Assembly: GCA_002350105.1 (NCBI GenBank)
Contig: DEDT01000008.1
Span: 1-21,218, forward strand
From: Selenomonadaceae bacterium UBA2897
GTDB lineage: Bacteria > Bacillota > Negativicutes > Selenomonadales > Selenomonadaceae
Length of the DNA: 21,218 bases
Direction: 5' to 3'
Shown: one piece after another, positions 1-6,706 of the stretch
How positions within the stretch are numbered: the stretch's first letter is position 1
How the letters are laid out: each line of letters opens with the position of its first letter
Notes under the pieces: model-generated
Told to the model about the DNA's origin: nothing
The model's database searches: none
What the model saw: only the letters and a program-made list of their open reading frames with translations
Translations under genes and position numbers: made by a program

Positions 1-3000
1 TAGACCTTGCGCGGCGTGATGGTGCCCTGCGTCTGTGCCGTGAAGGTAAGCGTCGTGTCCCCCGACGAGACGTTCGAGATGCCCGAGAGGTCGTAGTTGT
101 TGAGATTCCCGAGGCCGATCTCGTACGTCACCTGTTGGTTGCCCGCATCCTTGCCTGCATACTGCGCCGACTGGATGGTGAGGCCGCTCTTATCCGCGCC
201 GCCGAGCAGCACGTCGCCCACGTCGTACGTCCCGTTGCCGTTGAGATCGACGTAGTGATCGCCGATGAACGAGACCGCCTCGTGCCGCGCGCCCTGCCGG
301 TCGGTGTAGGCAACGTCTGTCGTGCCGTCGTATTCCTTCGTGACGTCGAACGAGAAATGGAGATTCGTCAGCTTGAGCTTCGTGATGTCGCCCGTGCCCT
401 TCGCCGCGTCCGTGCCGCCGTTGATGATGTAGTTCTTCGCATAGTTCTTCGCATGGCTGTCGAGCGCCTGCACGAGATTGCTGTACGCCACGGCGAGTCC
501 TGTCCCGACGTCCGACACCTTGTTGCCCGCGGCGTCATGGTACTCGCCGCGCACCTGCGTGACGTCAAAGGCCGCCTTCGTGCCATCCTTCTTGATGACG
601 GCATTTCCCGCGCCATCGTCGAACTGCGGCAGGATATGCGCCGCGTCCTGCGGGACGGCAGCGGTGCCGTCATACGTCTTTGTCGTACGGTCAAACGAGA
701 TGGTGAGGCCGCGCTTGTCGATCGTGCCGCTCCCCGTGAGCGTCTGCACCTTCTGCCCGCTCGCGTCGACGATCTCGTAGTTCGTGGGATCGCTCGTCTG
801 GATGCCGAGCGTGTAGCGGACATCCTTTGCGCCTGCGTCTGCGTCCTGTTCGCCGTTCTTCTTGGCCGCCGCCGTCGCTCGATAGACGCCCGTCGACGCA
901 TCTGCGTCGCCCGAGACAAGCCCCGGCTGGCCGTCCGCCGGGAAATGGGTATAGGAAATCAGCGGGTCGTTCGCGTTCGCTTTGACGACCGCATCCGTCG
1001 CGTCGTATTCTTTCCTGATATCCTTCGGCGCCGTCGCGATGACCTTGCGCGGCTTGATGACGCCCTGCGGCGCGTAAGCCGCCTTGACTCTCCCATGATC
1101 GAGCAGGCTGTCGTCAAATTTATAGTCTGCAAACCCATCCGGCCCTTTGACATTGAGATAGTAGGTGACATCCTGCTTTTGGCCGTTGTTGCTGTTCTTT
1201 TCCGCAAAGCTTGCCCCTGCCACCGTGTAGCCGAGGCTCGCCGCATCCTGCGTAAAGGTCAGCTTGTTCGTGGAGTTTGGGATCTCCGCTTCGAGTGTCG
1301 TGACGTACGACTTCGCCTCGACGGTCTGCCCGTTTTCCTTATGCGTGACATCGTTGTTGCCGTCGTAGACCTTGGTGATGGGCGTGTCCGTCTTGGGGTT
1401 GAGCGTGATCTTTGTGATCGTAAGCGGCGTGATGGTTCCTTTGCCATAGGCGAGATAGTTGCCCTTCGCGTCTTGCGGCAGCTCGAGGTCATAGTTTCCC
1501 TTCGGATTTTGGAGAGAGACGGTATAGCTCGCGTTCGTCGCGTCGACATGCGACGTCACCTGATAGGTGCCGCCGTTTTGCACGACGTACTGACTGTCTG
1601 TACCCGCCTTCAGGATATCGCTGAAGCTCTCGCCGTTCACGAGTCCCGTCGCGCCTGTCATCGTGATCGATGAATTTTTCGAGGTGCTGTCATACGGCTT
1701 GTGGGCATCCTCAAATGTCACAGCCGTGATCTTCGCGGGGTTGATGATGCCCTTGCCCTGAAACTCCATCGTCGTATTGACATTGCCGTCGCGTTGAAAG
1801 ACATAGTTCTGCGAGGGCTGTCCATCTGCATCCTTGACCTGCGCGGTGAATGTGACGTCCTTCGTCGTCGCCTTGCCGCTTGTTGCGTCACGCACGACGT
1901 TTGGATCGCTGTAAGTGCCCGTATAGGTGATCGTCGCCCCGTCGTTCAGGAGCTGGTGGCGGTCGTCGCCCGTGTAGGCGAGATAGCCGTCCGCCAGCGT
2001 GAAGGGATTCTCGTCCGTGCCTTTGCCGTCGCTCGTCTTCAGCGCCGTACCGCCGTCATAGGTCTTCTCGAAGACCTTGCCGTCCGTAGCCGCGACGAGC
2101 AGCGTGCGCGGCGTGATATGCCCCTCGCCGTAGACGGTCGCCGTGCCGCCGTCTATGATGTCCTGCCCGTTGAGCGTGTAGTTTTTCGCATCCTCGCCGG
2201 AGACGGTCACGGCATAGGCGATCTGGTTGGCGTCCTTGACGGTCTTCGCATCGTTATTTTGTACCGTGACCTTGCCGTCCGCGACGGCAGCATTGACGAA
2301 ATGCGTGCCGCTCTGCTGCACGGTAAAGGCAACCTGATCCCCTGTGACGAGACCCGCGCTGCTGCCGTCCGCCTTGTTGACCGATTTGCCGTTCGCCGCC
2401 GTGTAGGCGGATGTCGTGTCGTATTCCTTGGTGTTGTCCTGCACCGCGTGCGGCGTGCTGCCATCATACCACGTGAAGCCGTCCGCCGTGAGGTTCCGCT
2501 TCGTGATGGTGCCGTTGAGGTACGCCGTGCCGCCGGATGCCTTGCCGACATCCCGGAGCGTGCCGCTCGCGGTCGCATCCTTCCCGGGCGTGTATTGCTC
2601 GCCCCAGATGATGTTCCCGCTCGCGTCGATGAGGTTGTAGTTCCCCGCATCCGCGCCGGAAAGCTGGATGCCCGTGAGCTGTACATCATGCGCTCCCGCG
2701 CTGCCGTCCGGCGTGAACGTGCCGTCTGCTTCCTTCGCCCCGTATGTTCCCTTGGCATCGTTATTCCGGAAGCCGAGCGCCACATCGTCCGTCTTGCCGT
2801 TTTCATCCGTCTTGAGCCCGGTCACCGTCTTGTCCTTTGAGAACAGGCTCGACACCGTCTCCGCCGTCGCGGCATTCGCCTTGCCTTCGTAGACCTTCGT
2901 GAGTGTCTTGCCGTCTGCAAGGCTGAGCGTCAGCGGCGCCGGCGTGATGTCGCCGGTGAGCGTGACATTACTCAGCTGCGCCGTCCCGCTGCCCGTGACC

Positions 3001-5069
3001 TTGTAGTTATGCGCCGTCTGCGTGAGCTTCAGCGTGCCGTTCGCCGTGACCGTCTTGCCGACGCCGACGTTCTTATCCTGGAAGGAAGCCTTCAGATCAT
3101 TGGCATTGAGTGTCGCCGTCGTATCGCCCGCAATCAGCCCCGTTACAGAGGTATCCGAGGCATTGAACAGTGCCTTCACGGCATCCGATGCATCCACCTT
3201 GCCATCGTAGACTTTCGTGATATGCTTGCCAGCCACCGAGTCCCCGGAGATGTTGACCTCTCGCTGGTTGATATAGACGTTGTTCCCCACGAGGTCATAG
3301 CCATCCTGCGACGTGCAGTAGAATGCCATCTGACCGTTGGAAGACACATTTTTTTCCGTATCAGTATATACGTTCGCATTGCGCAGGCTTGCCGTATCCT
3401 GCGTGATTTTCGCTGTGTCGATGGTGAGGCCGTTCGCATTCGTATAGTTGATATTGCTGAGCGTCACATCCTGATTGTTGTACGTCAGCGTGAGATCGCT
3501 GCCGTTGATCGTGCCTTTGTTGTCCCCCTGCGCATAGTCATAGCTGACCGTCACCGCGCCCTTGCCGCGGCGCAGGAAATCGCGCAGCAGCGGGAGGCTG
3601 TGGCCCTCGTAGATGCGCCAGACGGTGTCATCGGAGCCGCTGGAGCTGATGTCGAAGCCTGAATACGTTGCACTTGTTTTACTTGCAGTATCTACTCCTG
3701 TTACAGAATATGCATTACTCTGCTTTCCGGTATAGAGATTGTTAGCAATTATATTACCTGTGGTGTACGCATTCGTAATGGAGGAAACCGTATCATTCTT
3801 CACTCCATATCCTACAATTCCTGTAGCGCTATTATTGCTAACATAAGTATTATACACATTGCTAACGGTTGTGAAATCCGAACAGCCTAGAATTCCACCG
3901 CCTCTACCACCTATCGCCCCTGTATTATAGGCTTTATTTATACTACTATTTTGTGCATAGCCAACGATACCTCCTGCATAAAAGCTATTTACCCTTTTTC
4001 CCGTCGGCTGAATCGTTGTTCCATCATTAAAGACATCTATCAATTTGGTCTGATTCTCCGCCCGACCAACAATACCGCCAACATATTGTGCGTTAATCGT
4101 CCCACTTTTCACGCCGACATTCTGAATCGTCGCACCACTCGTAAGGCCGAACAGGCCGCCGTAGGTGCCGCCGGATACCTCGATGCCGCTGATCGTATGG
4201 AAATTGCCGTCGAAATTTCCCGTGAACGCGCTGTAGCTGTTACCGCCGATTGGCGTATAGTTGCCGCTGAGCACTAGGTCTGCCTCGAGCGAATAATCGC
4301 CGCTGAGGTTCTGGTTCATCGCCGCGAGCCCGGTGGCGTCGAGGATAGCGATCTTATTCGAGACGCTCGGCGCACGCAGTACATAGCTTGGCTTTGCCGC
4401 CAGTGCTGCGGCACGCAGGACGCCTGTAGAGGCGCTCTGCGTCGCCGTCTGTTCTTTGACGACGCTTTTCACCGCCTGCAGGGTCACATCCTGCGCCTGC
4501 ACGTTGTCGGTGAGGAACCGGATCGTATCGCCGTTCACGATGACGGAGGAGGCCGCGATGCCGCCGAGATTGACGACATCCGCGTTCGCCGTCCCTGCCG
4601 TCAGCACCGCCCCTGGCGTCTTGCCCGCATGGAACGCCTCGAGCGCCGCGTCCGTGTTCTCCGTCGATACGTAGAGATTGCCGACATTGACCTGCGCGCC
4701 GTGGCTGAAGATCACGCCGTGGGGATTGACGAGATAGACGTCCTTGCCGCCCTCGATGCTGCCCGCAATCTCCGAAGTCTTCGGTCCCGTGACGAGGTTC
4801 AGGTAGTTTTTCTCCTGCGCGCCCTTGTCAAAGCGGACCGTTTCTCCCTGATTCACAGAGAAATCCGTCCACTTCACGATGTTGTTCGGCTGCGTGCCCG
4901 TCACGTCCGTGATGCTGCCGCTCTGCGCGACCTGCGTCCCTGCCGTCACGACCTTGTCGAGCACCGGCGCGCCCTCTGCTACGGGGACAGCGCCGAACAC
5001 CCCGGCCGTCAGCGCGATGCCGACCTGCAGTGCCAACCGTTCCTTCCTGGCGACTCGTTCCTTCCTCAT
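1..5069 (-). CDS. Filamentous haemagglutinin/TpsA-like adhesin with YDG repeats (3' end outside window)
   Basis: A frame of about 1,690 codons runs without a stop from ATG at 5069 to the window edge, so the C-terminus is missing. The N-terminus has a basic region (MRKERVARKER) and a hydrophobic stretch, as in a Sec signal peptide. Next comes a haemagglutinin-activity/TPS secretion domain (about residues 35-165) with the hallmark NPHGVIF motif, encoded near 4716-4727. A GLUG-type stretch follows (GGLFG, GGIVG, AGGIVGYAQN; about 4170-3740), then about nine YDG/MBG-type repeats to the edge. Proteins of this type are secreted across the outer membrane by a TpsB partner and act as adhesins; that role is inferred from the family. 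No TpsB gene is in the window. The start has a good ribosome site (AGGAGAGGG). I see no convincing promoter in 5070-5180. Confidence 0.9.
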   Translation of the reverse strand, partial: MRKERVARKERLALQVGIALTAGVFGAVPVAEGAPVLDKVVTAGTQVAQSGSITDVTGTQPNNIVKWTDFSVNQGETVRFDKGAQEKNYLNLVTGPKTSEIAGSIEGGKDVYLVNPHGVIFSHGAQVNVGNLYVSTENTDAALEAFHAGKTPGAVLTAGTANADVVNLGGIAASSVIVNGDTIRFLTDNVQAQDVTLQAVKSVVKEQTATQSASTGVLRAAALAAKPSYVLRAPSVSNKIAILDATGLAAMNQNLSGDYSLEADLVLSGNYTPIGGNSYSAFTGNFDGNFHTISGIEVSGGTYGGLFGLTSGATIQNVGVKSGTINAQYVGGIVGRAENQTKLIDVFNDGTTIQPTGKRVNSFYAGGIVGYAQNSSINKAYNTGAIGGRGGGILGCSDFTTVSNVYNTYVSNNSATGIVGYGVKNDTVSSITNAYTTGNIIANNLYTGKQSNAYSVTGVDTASKTSATYSGFDISSSGSDDTVWRIYEGHSLPLLRDFLRRGKGAVTVSYDYAQGDNKGTINGSDLTLTYNNQDVTLSNINYTNANGLTIDTAKITQDTASLRNANVYTDTEKNVSSNGQMAFYCTSQDGYDLVGNNVYINQREVNISGDSVAGKHITKVYDGKVDASDAVKALFNASDTSVTGLIAGDTTATLNANDLKASFQDKNVGVGKTVTANGTLKLTQTAHNYKVTGSGTAQLSNVTLTGDITPAPLTLSLADGKTLTKVYEGKANAATAETVSSLFSKDKTVTGLKTDENGKTDDVALGFRNNDAKGTYGAKEADGTFTPDGSAGAHDVQLTGIQLSGADAGNYNLIDASGNIIWGEQYTPGKDATASGTLRDVGKASGGTAYLNGTITKRNLTADGFTWYDGSTPHAVQDNTKEYDTTSAYTAANGKSVNKADGSSAGLVTGDQVAFTVQQSGTHFVNAAVADGKVTVQNNDAKTVKDANQIAYAVTVSGEDAKNYTLNGQDIIDGGTATVYGEGHITPRTLLVAATDGKVFEKTYDGGTALKTSDGKGTDENPFTLADGYLAYTGDDRHQLLNDGATITYTGTYSDPNVVRDATSGKATTKDVTFTAQVKDADGQPSQNYVFQRDGNVNTTMEFQGKGIINPAKITAVTFEDAHKPYDSTSKNSSITMTGATGLVNGESFSDILKAGTDSQYVVQNGGTYQVTSHVDATNASYTVSLQNPKGNYDLELPQDAKGNYLAYGKGTITPLTITKITLNPKTDTPITKVYDGNNDVTHKENGQTVEAKSYVTTLEAEIPNSTNKLTFTQDAASLGYTVAGASFAEKNSNNGQKQDVTYYLNVKGPDGFADYKFDDSLLDHGRVKAAYAPQGVIKPRKVIATAPKDIRKEYDATDAVVKANANDPLISYTHFPADGQPGLVSGDADASTGVYRATAAAKKNGEQDADAGAKDVRYTLGIQTSDPTNYEIVDASGQKVQTLTGSGTIDKRGLTISFDRTTKTYDGTAAVPQDAAHILPQFDDGAGNAVIKKDGTKAAFDVTQVRGEYHDAAGNKVSDVGTGLAVAYSNLVQALDSHAKNYAKNYIINGGTDAAKGTGDITKLKLTNLHFSFDVTKEYDGTTDVAYTDRQGARHEAVSFIGDHYVDLNGNGTYDVGDVLLGGADKSGLTIQSAQYAGKDAGNQQVTYEIGLGNLNNYDLSGISNVSSGDTTLTFTAQTQGTITPRKV
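310..3225 (-). repeat. Array of about nine YDG/MBG adhesin repeats
   Basis: Within the adhesin, diverged copies of a motif like I-T-K-x-Y-D-G-x-x-x-A recur. They are encoded near 3200 (ITKVYDGK), 2895 (LTKVYEGK), 2420 (TKEYDTTS), 2058 (EKTYDGGT), 1692 (HKPYDSTS), 1364 (ITKVYDGN), 1000 (RKEYDATD), 668 (TKTYDGTA) and 332 (TKEYDGTT). Spacing is about 305-475 bases, roughly 100-160 residues. Units commonly end in I-T/K-P-R-x-L/V. An ITPRKV stretch at the window edge suggests that the array continues. Copies are diverged at DNA level. Confidence 0.8.
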
Positions 5070-5089
5070 GTTATCCCTCTCCTATATCG

Positions 5090-5114
5090 CGCACATCGTC
5101 TCCTACGGTGTGCG
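5090..5114 (-). promoter_or_regulatory. Leader hairpin with AGGAG loop upstream of the adhesin gene
   Basis: In the RNA sense, CGCACA-C-CGT, loop AGGAG, ACG-A-TGTGCG forms a stem of 6+3 pairs with one C/A mismatch. It lies about 20 bases upstream of the adhesin start and just before the real ribosome site. A GGA held in a loop is the arrangement preferred by CsrA-family regulators, so it could be a CsrA site, a decoy ribosome site or a stability hairpin. The structure is visible; the function is inference. Confidence 0.45.
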
Positions 5115-5180
5115 TTATCGTTCCACGAAACGACCTGCACCAGCGTCCGCTCTGCAAACGTTGTGCTTCACTCTTACAAC

Positions 5181-5230
5181 AAAAAGCCACCCCCTGCAGG
5201 GGGATACCCCCGTCTCCCTAAGGGGATGGC
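5181..5230 (-). terminator. Rho-independent terminator of the 443-aa flagellin gene
   Basis: Starting 17 bases after the flagellin stop, GCCATCCCC pairs with GGGGGTGGC, followed by TTTTTGTT. The inner part holds two further GC palindromes (CCCCCTGCAGGGGG and GGGGGTATCCCCC), so alternative folds are possible. It separates flagellin transcription from the adhesin gene. Confidence 0.75.
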
Positions 5231-5247
5231 TCTCGTCTCTCACTATC

Positions 5248-6579
5248 TTACTGGAGCAGGCTCAGCACCGCGCTGCTCGTCTGGTTCGCCTGGGCGAGCA
5301 TGGACTGCGCCGCCTGCGTGATGATGTTGTTCTTCGTGAAGGAGGTCATTTCCTTCGCCATATCCGCGTCGCTGATCACCGATTTCGACGCCGTGACATT
5401 CTCACTCGCCGTCACGATGTTCGCGTTCGTATAGTCCATGCGGCTCGTCACCGCGCCGAGCGTCGTCTGCTGGGCGAGGACTTTCTCGACCGCGTTGTCG
5501 AACGCACTGATCGCGGCGTTCGCACTCACCTGACTCGAGATGTCGATGGCCTTGCCGTCCTTGCTCGCGAGGCCGAGTGCATAGGAGCGCATATCCGTGA
5601 AACCGAGACGGATGCTCTGATTGGCCTTCGTGCCCACCTGGAACGTCATCGCATTGTCCGGTGAGGGATCCTGCGCGCGAATCGTCTCGGTGAAATTGTC
5701 CATGATCCGGTTGATGCTTTTCTTCGGATTCCCCTCAGAATCCTCTACACGGATGGTGAGGCCTGCGATCTGTCCATCAAGGCCTGGATTCTTGGCATGA
5801 TAAGAAATCGCACTCTTCCCATCTTGCGTATAAACCTTTTCCCCATTGGCTCCTATACCTATCTCTGCTGTATACGAACCATCCGTGATATCAATATCAT
5901 CTCTACAAGGATCCCACTCAAACATCTCATAAAACATGGAACCGTCTTTTACTTCTAATCCCCCTTCATTCGAATACGTCTGTCCATTCTTTACATAGGA
6001 AACAATAATACGATCGCCTGGCAGTATATTAAGGTTCTCGCCCGTCTTCGACTTCAAATCCACAATTGTAGAAATCCTATCTGTATCATCTGAAAAATAT
6101 CCATTTGTGAGATACGTCGATGTCCCCTTGCCACTAAGCCCAACAACTTCGCTATTTTTCGACCCATCCAGTATTGTTTTCCCGTTGTAGGTCACCTGCG
6201 CATTTTCATCGATCTGCTGAATCGCCTGATTCACCTCTTTCTGAATCGTCGCGCGATCAGCGTCCGTGTTCGTATCGTTCGCCGCATTGATGGCCTTTTC
6301 CTTGAGCGTCTTGAGGATGTCCATCGTCGAGTCGAGCGCGCCGGACGCCGTCTTCATGAGCGCTTGGCTGTTCTGCGTGTTCTGGCTGTCCTGGTCGAGG
6401 CCGCGAATCTGCACCGCCATCCGCTCCGAGATGGCGTAGCCGGAGGCATCGTCCGCCGCGCTGCCGATCTTGAGTCCCGAGGCGAGTTTCTTGAGATCTT
6501 TGCTCATCGCCTTTTCGTTCTTATTCAGCTCGTTCAGCGTCTTTTTTGCGCCAATATTATTTTTGACTATCATAGCCAT
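5248..6579 (-). CDS. Flagellin (443 aa)
   Basis: Structural subunit of the flagellar filament, exported by the flagellar type III apparatus. The N-terminal D0/D1 region (about residues 1-150) starts MAMIVKNNIGA and carries the family motifs LASGLKIGSAADDASGYAI and TNTDADRATIQKEVNQ. The C-terminal D1/D0 region (about 350-443) has ASENVTASKSVISDADMAKE and ends in QSMLAQANQTSSAVLSLLQ. The exposed middle (about 150-300) is variable and clearly more AT-rich in DNA than the ends. The start is supported by GGAGG nine bases upstream. A sigma-28 promoter (6661-6690) and a terminator (5181-5230) make it a single-gene unit. Length is usual for the family. Which symbol (hag or fliC) applies is not decidable here. 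Confidence 0.95.
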   Translation of the reverse strand: MAMIVKNNIGAKKTLNELNKNEKAMSKDLKKLASGLKIGSAADDASGYAISERMAVQIRGLDQDSQNTQNSQALMKTASGALDSTMDILKTLKEKAINAANDTNTDADRATIQKEVNQAIQQIDENAQVTYNGKTILDGSKNSEVVGLSGKGTSTYLTNGYFSDDTDRISTIVDLKSKTGENLNILPGDRIIVSYVKNGQTYSNEGGLEVKDGSMFYEMFEWDPCRDDIDITDGSYTAEIGIGANGEKVYTQDGKSAISYHAKNPGLDGQIAGLTIRVEDSEGNPKKSINRIMDNFTETIRAQDPSPDNAMTFQVGTKANQSIRLGFTDMRSYALGLASKDGKAIDISSQVSANAAISAFDNAVEKVLAQQTTLGAVTSRMDYTNANIVTASENVTASKSVISDADMAKEMTSFTKNNIITQAAQSMLAQANQTSSAVLSLLQ

Positions 6580-6626
6580 CTCGATATTCCTCCCTGAGTA
6601 CGATCCTGTTTTCCGGCTATCTGCAC

Positions 6627-6644
6627 ATCATCTTCTCAGACGAT
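6627..6644 (-). promoter_or_regulatory. Small leader hairpin upstream of the 443-aa flagellin gene
   Basis: In the RNA, ATCGTCT, loop GAGA, AGATGAT forms a 7-bp stem with one G-U pair, about 50 bases upstream of the start. AAAGGAAA lies directly on its 5' side and CAGGA downstream, both GGA motifs of the sort CsrA binds. A role in translation control is possible but unproven. Confidence 0.35.
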
Positions 6645-6660
6645 TTTCCTTTCTCTTATG

Positions 6661-6690
6661 TTATATCGTCATTTTTATAAAAAACTTAAG
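6661..6690 (-). promoter_or_regulatory. Sigma-28 (SigD/FliA-type) promoter of the 443-aa flagellin gene
   Basis: In the minus sense: CTTAAG, 15 bases, ACGATATAA. This fits the Gram-positive sigma-28 pattern TAAA-N15-CCGATAT with one mismatch in each box. Its core matches the promoter of the neighbouring flagellin gene. It begins 17 bases after the stop of the giant flagellin gene, and the predicted leader is about 75 bases. Confidence 0.8.
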
Positions 6691-6706
6691 GGTGCTTTCT
6701 CCTGCG

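Noticed and set aside
135..2840. Long plus-strand open frames opposite the adhesin gene
   Set aside because: Arg/Val/Asp-rich translations without domains. They mirror the codon bias of the GC-rich adhesin on the other strand.
6691..6706. Terminator between the two flagellin genes
   Set aside because: Only 16 bases lie between the stop codon and the next promoter, with no hairpin and T-run; read-through is possible.
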